A stretch of DNA of 64,000 bases from Bacteroidales bacterium F22 (GCA_029541985.1 CP095414.1:620001-684000); one strand, 5' to 3'. Positions 8,315-18,896 are shown, counted from the first letter of the stretch. Notes: generated by a model not told the origin, from the sequence alone. Numbers and translations: made by a program.

Positions 8315-10165
8315 TTATTCGACAGTCACAGATTTTGCAAGGTTCCTTGGCATATCGACATCTAAACCTTTGAGCACGGCTACATAGTAGGATAGTATTT
8401 GCAATGGGATGACGGTCAACAAAGGGTCGAGGCATTCGATGGTCGATGGGATATCAATCACATCATCTGCTATCTTTCGAATCTGGGTATCACTGTCGCT
8501 AACGATGGCTATCACACGTCCATCTCGAGCTTTTATCTCTTGAATGTTGCTGATTACTTTTTCGTATTGCCCGTTGCTAGTGGCTATACAAACGACAGGC
8601 ATCTCCTTATCGATAAGGGCAATCGGCCCATGTTTCATTTCCGCTGCTGGATATCCTTCGGCATGTATATAACTAATTTCTTTGAGTTTGAGAGCTCCTT
8701 CGAGTGCTACAGGGTAGGCATATCCTCGTCCTAAGTAAATAAAATTGCGTGCATAGGTAAAGACATAACTGAGTTTCTTTACAACTTCATTACGTTCTAT
8801 CGTCTGCTTCATCTTCTCTGGAATAGTAACTAATTCGGCTATCACTTCTTCATATTTTGCTTGGTCGAGGGCTCCTAGTTTCTCGCCTAAAGCCAGTGCA
8901 AACATGGTCAAGACGGTCACTTGTCCTGTAAAGGCTTTGGTCGAAGCTACTCCTATCTCTGGACCTACGTGGATATAACAGCCTGTGTTTGTCGCGCGGG
9001 GTATGGAACTGCCTACAGCATTACATATACCGAAAATAAAGGCTCCCTTCTCTTTGGCTAATTCTACTGCGGCTAGGGTATCTGCTGTCTCACCACTTTG
9101 AGAGATAGCTATCACGACATCGTCGGGCCCTACTACGGGGTTGCTGTATCTGAACTCACTAGCATATTCGACCATCACGGGGATACGACAAAACTCTTCT
9201 ATCAGCTGTTTTCCTATCAGCCCAGCATGCCATGAAGTACCACATGCTACGATAATAATTCGTTTAGCTTTGACCAACAAATAACCATAGTCAATCACTG
9301 CAGATAAAATGATATGTTTACGGTCTGGAGAGATTCGCCCACGCATACAGTCTGCGATAACTCTTGGCTGTTCTGTGATTTCCTTCAACATATAGTGGGA
9401 GTAGTTTCCTTTCTCTATCTGTCCTAGTTCGACATCAATCCTTTGGATATCGGGTATCTGTCTATGATTCTCCAGATCGGAGATATATAAATCTTTACCG
9501 CGTTCTATAACTGCAATGCGTTCGTCATCTAAATAGATGACTTGGTCTGTATATTCTACGATAGGAGTTACATCACTTGCTAAGAAATATTCTTCCTGAC
9601 CCTCACCTATACCTATCACCAAAGGACTTGACTTACGAGCAGCCACTAGTTGTGATGGATTTCTGTCATCGAGTACCACGATAGCATAGGCTCCGATAAC
9701 GTGTTTCAAAGCTGACTTGGTCCCTTCGACCAAGTCTAAGTCATAGGTTAACATCTTATATTCAATGAGCTGGACGAGTACTTCAGTATCTGTATCACTT
9801 TTGAAAGTAAATCCTTTCTCTAGTAGGTGTTGTTTGATACTTGTGTAATTTTCTATAATTCCATTGTGTATCAAAGTAAGATGCCCACTTTGGCTGCAAT
9901 GAGGGTGTGCATTTTTTACTGATGGCTCACCGTGAGTGGCCCATCGAGTATGAGCTATCCCTACGGTACCGATACAATCTTGATTCTTGATTGTGTTTTC
10001 TAAATCTGATACGCGCCCTTTGGCTTTATATATGTTTAATTTTCCTTGATTGTCTATCAGCGCCAGTCCAGCACTGTCATAGCCTCTATATTCTAAACGT
10101 TTTAATCCTTTAATCAATACATCATAAGCTGGTCTATAACCAATATACGAAACGATTCCACACAT
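8315..10165 (-). CDS. glmS: Glutamine-fructose-6-phosphate aminotransferase (isomerizing)
   Basis: GlmS makes glucosamine-6-phosphate from fructose-6-phosphate and glutamine, the first step to UDP-GlcNAc for peptidoglycan and LPS. The product is 616 residues starting at MCGIVSYIG, where Cys2 becomes the N-terminal nucleophile of the glutaminase domain after Met removal. An upstream in-frame ATG would add 14 residues and block this, so it is rejected. The glutaminase domain covers about 1-230 (HTRWATHGEPS, HNGIIENY, SDTDTEVL). Two SIS sugar isomerase domains follow (CGTSWHAG, SQSGETADT, EGYPAAEMKHGPIAL), with the canonical C-terminus PRNLAKSVTVE. No glmS ribozyme is expected or seen. Confidence 0.98.
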   Translation of the reverse strand: MCGIVSYIGYRPAYDVLIKGLKRLEYRGYDSAGLALIDNQGKLNIYKAKGRVSDLENTIKNQDCIGTVGIAHTRWATHGEPSVKNAHPHCSQSGHLTLIHNGIIENYTSIKQHLLEKGFTFKSDTDTEVLVQLIEYKMLTYDLDLVEGTKSALKHVIGAYAIVVLDDRNPSQLVAARKSSPLVIGIGEGQEEYFLASDVTPIVEYTDQVIYLDDERIAVIERGKDLYISDLENHRQIPDIQRIDVELGQIEKGNYSHYMLKEITEQPRVIADCMRGRISPDRKHIILSAVIDYGYLLVKAKRIIIVACGTSWHAGLIGKQLIEEFCRIPVMVEYASEFRYSNPVVGPDDVVIAISQSGETADTLAAVELAKEKGAFIFGICNAVGSSIPRATNTGCYIHVGPEIGVASTKAFTGQVTVLTMFALALGEKLGALDQAKYEEVIAELVTIPEKMKQTIERNEVVKKLSYVFTYARNFIYLGRGYAYPVALEGALKLKEISYIHAEGYPAAEMKHGPIALIDKEMPVVCIATSNGQYEKVISNIQEIKARDGRVIAIVSDSDTQIRKIADDVIDIPSTIECLDPLLTVIPLQILSYYVAVLKGLDVDMPRNLAKSVTVE

Positions 10166-10515
10166 GTCTTTTATTCTTAAAATATTATCACTTGTTTTAT
10201 GCGCCATTTATCATATGCATAAAAGATGTTACAAATATAGATATAATGATTGACCAACAAGGTTTTTAGTCTTATTATTTTTCCCAATATACTTAAAATT
10301 ATAAAATATCATACGATTAATATCATAAAAAGCGGACATGTTTACCTCTTAAATTTGTAAACATGTCCGCTAGGTTACCTCTGTTTAGTTCTCAGAATGG
10401 ATAGATTCCAATATTCTTCCCAAAATCTAGCATAGTAAGTTATATGCCAGTAAAATCAATTCAACTTCTTAGCTATATAATTTGAAGTGCAGTCATAACT
10501 TGAGATGACTAAATA
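10166..10515. other. Intergenic region between the sulfatase gene and glmS
   Basis: Contains the glmS upstream region (next to 10166) and the distal terminator hairpin of the sulfatase gene at 10331-10371. Otherwise AT-rich with no recognisable gene. Confidence 0.5.
10331..10371 (-). terminator. Terminator-like hairpin downstream of the sulfatase gene
   Basis: Perfect 15-bp stem (AGCGGACATGTTTAC / GTAAACATGTCCGCT) with an 11-base loop, followed on the minus strand by TTTTATGA. It lies about 145 bases after the sulfatase stop. Confidence 0.75.
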
Positions 10516-12342
10516 TTACAACTTGGTGAAATAGATGTAGAATACGGTATTTTGTCGGCCAAGATTGTCTGTGAAGAATGTTTTCAAATCGTATTTCCCG
10601 TCTTCTAAGTCGACATCGAAACGTACATATCTTGCCGATGGGTCGACAGGAGCTTTGAGACTGTATTGTCCTATATTTAGAAAAGCTTTCTTAAGGTCAA
10701 TGTTTGTCGCTGCTGGCATACCTTTCGCTAGTTCAAAAGAAGGTTGAATAGCAGGAACTGTGGAATTGAAATGCAAACCACTTTCTTTTGGGTATCTACA
10801 TAAATCAATTTGATATTTTCCTGCTGTCAGAACTTCTACTTTGAATAGGCCGATGGATGAACTTCCTACTCGAACTGCGTATTGATTATATGCAGAGACA
10901 CTCTCTGTATGCATATCATGGGCACTTATACGAACGGGATTCTCTTGCTCGCTTCCTACCTTGATATAAGCATATCGCTCATTTGCTCCATCAGCTACTA
11001 GAGAATCCCACCAATTGATATATCCTTCGCGTAAACGATTCACGACGTTGGGATATTGTGCAGAGACATCTTCTTTCTCACCTAAGTCTTGAGTTATATC
11101 ATATAGTTCTTTACCATTGACAAGCCTCCAACGATCTGTCATAACTGCTGATTTGCGCCATTTTATTAAATTTTGTCGCCGCTGAGAATCAACAAATAAT
11201 ATGCGCGATTTCCAATTGTATCTTGCTTCATCATCGATAGTTTCTTCAAGCAATGGACATAGACTTCGTCCGTCTAGTTTATTAGGAAGACTTGATGTAC
11301 TTATTCCACAGAGTTCTGCTAATGTAGGAAGCATGTCTATATGAGCAGTCAATTCGTTTAAGTCTTTACCTCCTCCGATGTTATCATGAGGATATGAGAT
11401 GAAGCAAGGTACACGGTGTCCACCTTCGTATTCAGAGCCTTTGACACCTCGAAGACCAGCTGTATAACCACAGATTTTACCCTCTTTCATTCTGACTCCA
11501 GCAGCAGAACCGTTATCGGTCATAAAAATAAGAATGGTATTTTCTTCAAGATTCAATTCTTTTAATTTCTTCCGTAAAAGAGCAAAGTTATCATCTATAT
11601 TGGTTATCATTCCATAGAATCGTTGCTGATCTTTCGCTAAATGATCATTCTTAGCATATAGTGAATGGTATTTTGCTGGCACGTTATAAGGTTCGTGTGC
11701 AGCATTGAGAGGGATATAGCAAAAGAATGGATGATCTTGATTCTTCTCAATAAATTTCAATGCTTGGTCCATAAAGACATCACTACAATATCCATCGTAT
11801 TTTTCAAATTTACCATTGTGCTTGTAGCTGTCAGAAAAATAATCATTTCCCCAATAGTCTGGTCCTTGAGTGATGCCACCACCTCCAATAACTACTGATT
11901 CGTCGAAACCTCTATCTTGAGGACGCGATGGATAATTATCACCCAAATGCCACTTTCCGAAGATACCGGTTGTATAGCCATTGTCAGCGAGCAGTTGTGG
12001 CAACAAGACTTCTCTATCAAACAAGATACTACGTCCAGCAATAGTATGCCATACCCCCACCTTATCTGCATAGCGACCTGTCATCAATGAAGAACGTGAA
12101 GGGGCACTTGTTGGTGAGACATGGTAGTTCGTTAGACGAACTGACTCTTGATAGAATTGGTCAATATTTGGAGTTTTAATTATCGTATTACCCATACATC
12201 CCAAGTCTCCCATTCCTTGATCATCTGTCAATACGAGGACTACATTTGGTTTTGGAGAGTTTTGACCATACATTGGTGCAATTGACAGCGCAGTCAAAGC
12301 AACATAGGGACTCATGAAAATATACTTGTGTAAATAATCCAT
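10516..12342 (-). CDS. S1-family sulfatase, serine type
   Basis: A 608-residue exported sulfatase that hydrolyses a sulfate ester, presumably on a glycan. After an N-terminal signal segment (to about residue 26) comes the metal-binding TDDQG (residues 39-43) and the active-site motif S79-A-P-S-R followed by SSLMTGR. The serine must be converted to formylglycine, so this is a Ser-type sulfatase matured by an anaerobic radical SAM enzyme (anSME); none was found in the window. GKWHLG and FMTDNGSA are further active-site motifs. Residues after about 480 form an extra C-terminal beta-rich region. It lies 131 bases after fucA on the same strand, separated by a hairpin, so a sulfated fucose-containing substrate is plausible but only inferred. 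Confidence 0.93.
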   Translation of the reverse strand: MDYLHKYIFMSPYVALTALSIAPMYGQNSPKPNVVLVLTDDQGMGDLGCMGNTIIKTPNIDQFYQESVRLTNYHVSPTSAPSRSSLMTGRYADKVGVWHTIAGRSILFDREVLLPQLLADNGYTTGIFGKWHLGDNYPSRPQDRGFDESVVIGGGGITQGPDYWGNDYFSDSYKHNGKFEKYDGYCSDVFMDQALKFIEKNQDHPFFCYIPLNAAHEPYNVPAKYHSLYAKNDHLAKDQQRFYGMITNIDDNFALLRKKLKELNLEENTILIFMTDNGSAAGVRMKEGKICGYTAGLRGVKGSEYEGGHRVPCFISYPHDNIGGGKDLNELTAHIDMLPTLAELCGISTSSLPNKLDGRSLCPLLEETIDDEARYNWKSRILFVDSQRRQNLIKWRKSAVMTDRWRLVNGKELYDITQDLGEKEDVSAQYPNVVNRLREGYINWWDSLVADGANERYAYIKVGSEQENPVRISAHDMHTESVSAYNQYAVRVGSSSIGLFKVEVLTAGKYQIDLCRYPKESGLHFNSTVPAIQPSFELAKGMPAATNIDLKKAFLNIGQYSLKAPVDPSARYVRFDVDLEDGKYDLKTFFTDNLGRQNTVFYIYFTKL

Positions 12343-12392
12343 TTGTTCTATTTTAATTTTCTTTGTTTTCCATGGCGGTTAGTAATAAAACA

Positions 12393-12439
12393 CAAAAGGG
12401 GTTGAAGACAGATAGTAATCTGTGTTCAATCCCCTTTTG
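12393..12439 (-). terminator. Terminator between fucA and the sulfatase gene
   Basis: CAAAAGGGG-TTGAA pairs with TTCAA-T-CCCCTTTTG, a 14-bp stem with one bulge, extended inside by ACAGAT/ATCTGT, and followed on the minus strand by TGTGTTTTATT. Read-through to the sulfatase gene cannot be excluded. Confidence 0.75.
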
Positions 12440-12473
12440 ATTATATAGGAAGTTCAATCTATTGGAGTAATCT

Positions 12474-13112
12474 CTATTTAGTTACTTTACCCAATACATA
12501 AATTTCAAGGTCTTTTATTTCTTCAGGGGTTAACACACTATAGTCGCCTCCGCTCTGTACAATGATTCGACATGCCATCTCGAAGAACATAGCACGTTCA
12601 AATACCTCATCAAAATCTTTACCACAGACGACTTGTCCATGGTTGGTAAGCAAAATCGAATCATGGTCCTTCATAGCAGCAACCACAGCTTCTGCTAGTT
12701 CGGGAGAACCTGGACGTAAATAAGGTATCACAGGTATTTCAGTTCCAACATGACAAGGAATTTCTGCCGTAACATTAAAGTTTGTAGGCATCTTTTTCAT
12801 GCAAGATACTGCTGTTGCATATTCTGATTGAAAGTGCAATATAACATTGACATCAGGACGCTCACGCATCACACCTAGATGGAAAGTACTCTCCATAGAT
12901 GGTTTCACACCATTAACTGATTTACCATCAGCAATAGTGCAAATAGCTATTTTTTCACGTTTGAGAGAAGGAACCCAAGAACCAGTACCAGAAATTAGTA
13001 CTTCGTCACCTTGTCTCCATGAAATATTACCACTACTACAAATGGTTAACTTCGCATCACCTACTCTATGAGCTTGACGCAAAAATTCTTTGATATATAA
13101 TTCTGAAATCAT
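12474..13112 (-). CDS. fucA: Class II aldolase, L-fuculose-phosphate aldolase
   Basis: A 212-residue class II aldolase/adducin-fold protein, third gene of the fucKIA cluster. It should split L-fuculose-1-phosphate into dihydroxyacetone phosphate and L-lactaldehyde in the cytoplasm. Phosphate-binding segments SSGNIS, SGTGSW and KPSME are present, with catalytic Glu74. The zinc site keeps His93 and His158 (TNHGQVVCG), but the usual His-x-His is His93-Phe-Gln95: the ligand matching E. coli His94 is Gln. This may be a variant common in Bacteroidota or a sign of altered metal binding. The gene follows fucI by 20 bases. Confidence 0.9.
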   Translation of the reverse strand: MISELYIKEFLRQAHRVGDAKLTICSSGNISWRQGDEVLISGTGSWVPSLKREKIAICTIADGKSVNGVKPSMESTFHLGVMRERPDVNVILHFQSEYATAVSCMKKMPTNFNVTAEIPCHVGTEIPVIPYLRPGSPELAEAVVAAMKDHDSILLTNHGQVVCGKDFDEVFERAMFFEMACRIIVQSGGDYSVLTPEEIKDLEIYVLGKVTK

Positions 13113-13132
13113 AATTGTTATTTATTTGATTA

Positions 13133-14944
13133 TTATTTATACAAAGGACCATAGTTCTTACAAGCACGGAAATCTTGTCCTTCTTTGTCCATACCAAAAG
13201 CATTCCATGCTGCAGGACGGAAAATATCATCTTCTTCTACATTATGCATACACACTGGGATTCGAAGCATAGAGGCTAAAGTTATCAAATCAGCACCAAT
13301 ATGCCCGTAACTAATCGCACCATGGTTGGCTCCCCAGTTATTCATCATTGTATATGCGCTCTTAAAGGCACCTTCACCTGTAATCCTTGGCGCAAACCAT
13401 GTACATGGCCAAGTATAATCAGTGCGTTTCCAAATCTTATCTGAAACTTCATCAGGAAGACAAACTGTCCATCCCTCAGCTATTTGAAGCACTGGACCTA
13501 CCCCTTTGACTAAGTTAAGACGAAGCATCGTCGCAGGCATCTCAGCTCTTGTCAAGAATCTTGAAGAGAAACCTCCACCACGGAAATATCCTTGGTCTGC
13601 TGCACACCATTGAACAGATTTCATGATAGTGTCTTGGTCTGATTCTGTCATATCGTACCAAGGTTTGATTACACCTTGACCATGGCTATCTTTCACTTCT
13701 CCACATGCATCTAGACAACAAGCACCAGAATTGATAAGATGAATGAATCCATCAGCTTCTTTTACCTTTCCTTCAATATCGTAGCCAGTTGCTTTTTTCA
13801 CAGCAGCACCACTCCAATAAGTTCTAACGTCCGCAAACATTTGCGCACGATTGGTTAGTTGCTTCATAAATAACATGCTCAACGTATTCAACACATCATT
13901 CTCAGTACCGAGAACGATAGGTTCGCGTTTACCATTCCAATCAAATGAAGTGTTAAGCATTGCTTCTGGAAAATCAGCGTTAGGATAGAAGTCAGTCCAT
14001 TGACGTTGTCCTTGGATACCGGCTGCTATTGCATTGTGTCCAAGTCGTTCTTCATCACATCCTGCTGGTAAATTTGGATTTCCCTTCATCAAGTCTTTTA
14101 TGATAAGAGACATCTTCACGACAAATTCCCAATCTGCTTCTTTTTGTTCTGCTGTCTTTTGAACGGAAGGGTCATTCTTGTCTATACCAATCTTACAATT
14201 AGCCTTGGTCCAAGCAAGTGCCTTTTGATACTCATTTTCATCATATATCTTTTCGGTCATTCGTCTAATGATTTCTACCTCATCTACAGATTCGACACGT
14301 AGGCCAAGATATTCTTCCATAAAGTCTGGATCAATGATAGAACCAGCAATTCCCATACAGATAGACCCTAGTTGCAAATAAGATTTGCCACGCAATGAAG
14401 CTACAGCCACTGAAGCACGACCAAATCGCAATAGCTTCTCTTTCACATCATCAGGAATAGAGGTATCATCAGCTTCTTGAACATCATGACCATAAATACC
14501 AAATGCAGGAAGTCCTTTTTGCGCATAGCCCGCTAACACAGCAGCAAGATACACAGCACCAGGACGTTCGGTCCCATTAAATCCCCAAACTCCTTTAATG
14601 GTCGTTTTATTCATATCCATGGTCTCTGTACCATAGCACCAGCAAGGGGTGACAGTCAAAGTAATCTCTACTCCTTCACGCTTGAATTTATCTTCGCATG
14701 CAGCAGATTCAGGTACACGACTAATAGTAGTATCAGCAATAACAACCTGTACAGGTGTTCCATCTGAATATTTTAAATTGTCGGTAAACAACTTAGCAGC
14801 AGACTTAGCCATAGCCATTGTTTGCTCCTCCAATGACTCTCGTACTCTGAGAGTTCCTTGTCGTCCATCAATCGTAGGACGGATACCAATTTTTGGATAG
14901 TTTCCCATATCTTGTTTATTAGTTAATATATTATTGTTGCTCAT
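13133..14944 (-). CDS. fucI: L-fucose isomerase
   Basis: FucI converts L-fucose to L-fuculose, first step of fucose catabolism, and works as a cytoplasmic manganese-dependent oligomer. The 603-residue product has the normal length and conserved blocks: [12 protein letters not shown] near the N-terminus, metal-binding Glu in GTENDVLNT, Asp in FADVRTYW, His in [12 protein letters not shown], and the canonical C-terminus NYGPLYK. The chosen ATG overlaps the end of fucK by 14 bases; the in-frame MGNYPKIG start 12 codons later is an alternative. Overlap with fucK and the 20-base gap to fucA indicate one operon. Confidence 0.97.
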   Translation of the reverse strand: MSNNNILTNKQDMGNYPKIGIRPTIDGRQGTLRVRESLEEQTMAMAKSAAKLFTDNLKYSDGTPVQVVIADTTISRVPESAACEDKFKREGVEITLTVTPCWCYGTETMDMNKTTIKGVWGFNGTERPGAVYLAAVLAGYAQKGLPAFGIYGHDVQEADDTSIPDDVKEKLLRFGRASVAVASLRGKSYLQLGSICMGIAGSIIDPDFMEEYLGLRVESVDEVEIIRRMTEKIYDENEYQKALAWTKANCKIGIDKNDPSVQKTAEQKEADWEFVVKMSLIIKDLMKGNPNLPAGCDEERLGHNAIAAGIQGQRQWTDFYPNADFPEAMLNTSFDWNGKREPIVLGTENDVLNTLSMLFMKQLTNRAQMFADVRTYWSGAAVKKATGYDIEGKVKEADGFIHLINSGACCLDACGEVKDSHGQGVIKPWYDMTESDQDTIMKSVQWCAADQGYFRGGGFSSRFLTRAEMPATMLRLNLVKGVGPVLQIAEGWTVCLPDEVSDKIWKRTDYTWPCTWFAPRITGEGAFKSAYTMMNNWGANHGAISYGHIGADLITLASMLRIPVCMHNVEEDDIFRPAAWNAFGMDKEGQDFRACKNYGPLYK

Positions 14945-16418
14945 CCTTTTGAGAGCAGTTTATTTTTAAATAAGTAGCATATTGTTGATCCCAGAATATT
15001 TTATCCTCAGTACATGGCTGTATTAGCTGTGGCTTATAATCAACTTGTTCACGAGCTTTCTCAGCAGAAGGATAAACTCCAGCACCAGCAAAGACGAAAA
15101 ATGAAGCCCCCAGTACAGTTGTTTCTTTTTGGTCAATCAACTTGACTGGTACTTGACAAATATCAGCTCTTAATTGATTCCATCTTTTATTTTTGGATCC
15201 GCCTCCGACACAGATGATTTGTTTAGCTTTGAACCCGCCTGCATCTTGAAGAGATTCTAGAGCCTCTCGCAAACGGAAAGACAAACTCTCCAACAAAGCA
15301 CTATAAATTTCTTCTCGTTTAGTAGCTATCGTTAATCCCTTAATACTTCCTCCCTGACTTGCATCCGTTTCTTTGTAGAAATCTGAATTAATCATAAGGC
15401 CAGATTTACCTGGTTTTATTGTCTCAGCATCTAAAGCAACAGTATCGTACAATTTATCTCCTTTGAGATTAGGATAAAAGTTACAAAAGAACCATTCTAA
15501 GACCCCTGATGCCAACCAGTTCTGACCTGTATTACAAATACCTTTTTCAGCATCCAACTCACGAGTGAGTTTGGATGCTATTGAGATAGGGTTCAAACAA
15601 GAGACAGCACTACGTGCCATTAAGATCTCCCATGTACCAGAGCTCAGAACAAGCTCATTCAATTTAGCACCAGAGCCGAAGACAGCAAACTGGGTATCAT
15701 GTCCACCAAAAAAGATGGGAGTACCGACAGGAATATGTGTCTCCATATTCCCTTGACTATTAACCCTTCCCGCTAGTTCACCGGATTGTCCAATCTCACC
15801 AAAAAGAGCAGGGTCAATATTAAGAGCACCTAATATTTCTTTTGAGAATTGACGTTGTTGTAAATCAGACATCATAGAAGTTCCCATCATCGTTGCATCA
15901 TTTTTCATCATGCCTGTGAGACGATGAATCAGAAGCGAAGGAATAAAAAGAAAACGATGCGCTTCAGCAAATAATTCAGGGTGATTCTCCTTGAACCAAA
16001 CCATCTTATAAATAGTATTGAAAGCATAAGGAAAGACTCCACTTAGTTGATACAATCGGTCAGTAGGTATATATTTATCGATGCGTTTGACTATAGACTC
16101 AGTTCGATTACATTTCCAAGAGATAACAGGATATAACAGTTGCCCCTTCTGGTCAACAAATGTCCCATCCACTCCAAATGTAGTAAACGTAACTCCAACA
16201 ATTTGTTTTGTATCAATTTTACTCATCACCTCTTTAGAAGCAAGAGATAATTTGTTCCACAATTTATCAATATCCCAGATTTTCCCATTTTTCAGATTAG
16301 GGTCTTCGTCCGTCTCATTAGGAAATGACTTTGAAGCAAGGATTTCTCCGTGATTTGATATAGCTACCACTCGGATATTCGTGGCACCACAATCAAAAAC
16401 AACAGCGATGTGTTTCAT
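14931..16418 (-). CDS. fucK: FGGY-family carbohydrate kinase, L-fuculokinase
   Basis: A 495-residue FGGY kinase, expected to phosphorylate L-fuculose to L-fuculose-1-phosphate. The start is set at [14 protein letters not shown], the usual first ATPase phosphate-binding loop; the 52 upstream codons are AT-rich noncoding sequence. Family landmarks are [21 protein letters not shown] and the C-terminal [14 protein letters not shown] adenosine-binding segment. Rhamnulokinases are close relatives, but overlap with fucI and the adjacent aldolase favour the fuculose kinase. First gene of the operon, divergent from an AraC regulator. Confidence 0.92.
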   Translation of the reverse strand: MKHIAVVFDCGATNIRVVAISNHGEILASKSFPNETDEDPNLKNGKIWDIDKLWNKLSLASKEVMSKIDTKQIVGVTFTTFGVDGTFVDQKGQLLYPVISWKCNRTESIVKRIDKYIPTDRLYQLSGVFPYAFNTIYKMVWFKENHPELFAEAHRFLFIPSLLIHRLTGMMKNDATMMGTSMMSDLQQRQFSKEILGALNIDPALFGEIGQSGELAGRVNSQGNMETHIPVGTPIFFGGHDTQFAVFGSGAKLNELVLSSGTWEILMARSAVSCLNPISIASKLTRELDAEKGICNTGQNWLASGVLEWFFCNFYPNLKGDKLYDTVALDAETIKPGKSGLMINSDFYKETDASQGGSIKGLTIATKREEIYSALLESLSFRLREALESLQDAGGFKAKQIICVGGGSKNKRWNQLRADICQVPVKLIDQKETTVLGASFFVFAGAGVYPSAEKAREQVDYKPQLIQPCTEDKIFWDQQYATYLKINCSQKDEQQ

Positions 16419-16548
16419 TATATAGAAATTAAAATGTTTATTTAAAGTTGCATTACAAATATAATATGGAAAAACGATATAACCTATGTCTATTAATCTT
16501 ATATTTGTATCTAAAATAAACAAATGATTTAATTTGATTCTATAAATT
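16419..16548. promoter_or_regulatory. Divergent promoter region fucK / araC-type gene
   Basis: A 130-base AT-rich divergent spacer. TATATTTG occurs on each strand: complement of 16456-16463 facing fucK and 16500-16507 facing the regulator. Both match the TAnnTTTG -7 consensus. No good TTTG -33 element is seen at the usual distance for either, as expected if an activator is needed. No clear operator repeat was found. Confidence 0.5.
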
Positions 16549-17475
16549 ATGGTTTTGGTCAAGAAAACATACAATGGGGACCCATCAGAAATTGTTCAAT
16601 CCTTTCCTAAACTAAGCCTTCAATTACTTTGTTGCCGGTTATGGTGGTTACGTAATTGGGAACATAGAGAACTCTCATACCCCTACTGGCGAATATACTA
16701 CAATAGACAACCGGGTGCATCAATCATACATGAAGGACAAACGATAGCCCTAAATCCAGATACAGTATATCTAATTTCACCAAACACTCGCTATGCTTCG
16801 CAACTGTACCATCATGATATTCCTAAAGATGGACATCTCATCAATGGAGGTCGTATAGCAATTATCACTCCAGAAGAACAACGATTAATAAGAGAGCAAC
16901 AAGCTATCGAGCATCTCTTCATTCATTTTACCATTGGATTTCCCTATGACACGATTGCTCCGATGATTTATTCCTTTCCGATAAATGACCATTTCCAGAA
17001 ACAGCTTGACAATATCTCTTCTTACTTCAGGGAAGATAAAAATGAAATAGATATTCACATCTATCTTACATTACACACACTTATCAGTGAGATGCTACTA
17101 AAAATCGATTCACATCATTGGGAGCAAATCACAAGCGATATCAGAGTGAGTAGAGTCATCAAACATATCGAGCAACACATCACCGACGATTTATCAAACA
17201 AGAGGATGGCAGAGTTAGCCTGCATGGCTACAAACTCATTTTCTTTTTTATTTAAGAAGGAAGTGCATATGTCGCTACAGTATTTTGTCAAAAAGAAACG
17301 AATAAATACCTCTTGCCTATTGCTTCTACACTCAGACTTGAGCATAGATGAGATAGCCGAGAGAACAGGTTTCAGCAATCGATACCATTTTTCCCGCGTC
17401 TTTCATGAGGTCACAAACAATACCCCTGCACAATATCGCAAAGAATATGTCCTATCTCCCACTCTGCAATTTTAA
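16549..17475 (+). CDS. AraC family transcriptional regulator
   Basis: A 308-residue regulator. The N-terminal half (about 20-140) resembles a sugar-sensing cupin-type domain (WRIYYNRQPGASI, LNPDTVYLISPNT). The C-terminal 100 residues hold two AraC-type helix-turn-helix motifs (MAELACMATNSFSFLFKKEV and IDEIAERTGFSNRYHFSRVF). Transcribed away from the fucKIA operon across a 130-base shared promoter region, it is the obvious candidate regulator of fucose use. This differs from Bacteroides thetaiotaomicron, where FucR is a GntR-family repressor. Fucose or fuculose as ligand is inference. Confidence 0.92.
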   Translation: MVLVKKTYNGDPSEIVQSFPKLSLQLLCCRLWWLRNWEHRELSYPYWRIYYNRQPGASIIHEGQTIALNPDTVYLISPNTRYASQLYHHDIPKDGHLINGGRIAIITPEEQRLIREQQAIEHLFIHFTIGFPYDTIAPMIYSFPINDHFQKQLDNISSYFREDKNEIDIHIYLTLHTLISEMLLKIDSHHWEQITSDIRVSRVIKHIEQHITDDLSNKRMAELACMATNSFSFLFKKEVHMSLQYFVKKKRINTSCLLLLHSDLSIDEIAERTGFSNRYHFSRVFHEVTNNTPAQYRKEYVLSPTLQF

Positions 17476-17687
17476 AACAATTAACTGATTTTCATTTCGA
17501 GATAACTCATTTATATTCAAATGAGTTCAAAAAACAAATATTTGATTACTTTACGACGCAATAATCAAAGATAATTAGTAATTTCGTTATCGATAAAAAG
17601 ATAGTAACAGAGATACTCTCATTTCTTTCTAGATACAGGGCATCTTTCATCACTATCATTAAGCAATATATCCAAAAAACAACAATT

Positions 17688-18896
17688 GTGATAAAACGAT
17701 TATTCTCTCTTCTACTATTAAGTACCATTCCGCTTATTTCATTTAGTCAAAACCAAAACAAAGACTATGTCATAGTCCTTTCTATGGATGGTTTTCGTGC
17801 TGATTATATTGATATGTATGATGCACCAAACATATCAGACATAGCTAAGAAAGGTGTACGAGTGAAAGAAATGATTCCGTGCAACCCAACAAAAACCTTT
17901 CCTAACCATTATTCATTAGCGACAGGATTGTATCCAGACCATCATGGAATAGTATGCAACTCATTCTTTGACAAGACACTGAACAAAAAATATTCATTAC
18001 ATGACCCACAAGTCGTAAGTGATGGTAGATTCTATGGAGGTGAACCTGTTTGGAACACGGCAACGAAACAAGGGGTAATATCCGCTGTATATAATTGGGT
18101 TGGCTCTGAAGCAGACATCCAACACATGCACGCTAACATATGGAAAAAATACAATAAATCTATCACACTAAAACAACGAGTCGATACCGTCATCCATTGG
18201 TTGCAACTCCCAGAAGAGAAAAGACCTCATCTGATTATGCTTTATCATTATCAACCAGATTACTATGGACATAAGTACGGTCCCAATAGTCCCGAGGTAG
18301 AAAATCAAATAAAGGTCATTGACTCAGAAGTAGGACGTTTCTATCGAGAACTGATGAAACTCCCTATTGCAAACAAAATAAATTTGATTCTGGTCTCTGA
18401 CCATGGGATGAGAAATATCTCTCGAGACAAAATCGTCTATTTCAACGACAGCATAAATGCTTCATTGACTGAAAATATATATGGGAGTAACCCAAGTTAT
18501 ATAATCAAAGCAAAGCCAGGAAAAAAACAGCAACTGTTTGATAACCTAAAGAAGATAAAGCATCTACATGCCTTTCTTCAAGGGTCAACTCCTAAGTCGT
18601 TACATATGGGTGAAAGTCATCATTTTGATGACATCATACTGATAGGAGAAAAAGGCTATTGTTTATTCAAGTCAAAAGATGCACAGCACGACTTTGGAGG
18701 GACTCACGGATATCTAAACTCAGACAAACAAATGAGCGCACTCTTTGTAGGCATAGGCAATGCCTTTAAACAAGGCTACGAACAAGATAAAATAAACAAT
18801 ATCGATGTTTACGATTTAATAACTCATCTATTACAAATAACACCAGCTCCTAATGATGGTCATTTTGACCATGTCAAGAGTTTATTAAAAGAATAA
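17688..18896 (+). CDS. ENPP-type nucleotide pyrophosphatase/phosphodiesterase, exported
   Basis: A 402-residue alkaline phosphatase superfamily protein of the nucleotide pyrophosphatase/phosphodiesterase group. A signal peptide (to about residue 20) places it in the periplasm. Zinc-site and nucleophile motifs are clear: LSMDGFRADY (Asp34), then NPTKTFPNHY with Thr70 as the expected nucleophile, YHYQPDYYGHKYGP, VSDHGM, and a final HGYLNSD. It cleaves phosphodiester or pyrophosphate bonds in nucleotides or related substrates; the real one is unknown. The only plausible start giving a complete signal peptide is GTG at 17688. It stands alone, 212 bases after the AraC gene and before a strong terminator. 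Confidence 0.92.
   Translation: MIKRLFSLLLLSTIPLISFSQNQNKDYVIVLSMDGFRADYIDMYDAPNISDIAKKGVRVKEMIPCNPTKTFPNHYSLATGLYPDHHGIVCNSFFDKTLNKKYSLHDPQVVSDGRFYGGEPVWNTATKQGVISAVYNWVGSEADIQHMHANIWKKYNKSITLKQRVDTVIHWLQLPEEKRPHLIMLYHYQPDYYGHKYGPNSPEVENQIKVIDSEVGRFYRELMKLPIANKINLILVSDHGMRNISRDKIVYFNDSINASLTENIYGSNPSYIIKAKPGKKQQLFDNLKKIKHLHAFLQGSTPKSLHMGESHHFDDIILIGEKGYCLFKSKDAQHDFGGTHGYLNSDKQMSALFVGIGNAFKQGYEQDKINNIDVYDLITHLLQITPAPNDGHFDHVKSLLKE

Noticed and set aside
8101..8373. 90-codon plus-strand frame between YkvA and glmS
   Set aside because: Overlaps both genes on the opposite strand; no family and AT-rich composition.
8315..10207. Upstream ATG giving a 630-residue GlmS
   Set aside because: It would place residues before the Cys nucleophile; the family starts at MCGI.
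10166..10515. glmS ribozyme
   Set aside because: That element is known from Gram-positive bacteria and nothing like its core is seen upstream of this glmS.
14931..16574. Extended 547-residue fucK product
   Set aside because: The first 52 codons run through the divergent promoter region; the kinase begins at [11 protein letters not shown].
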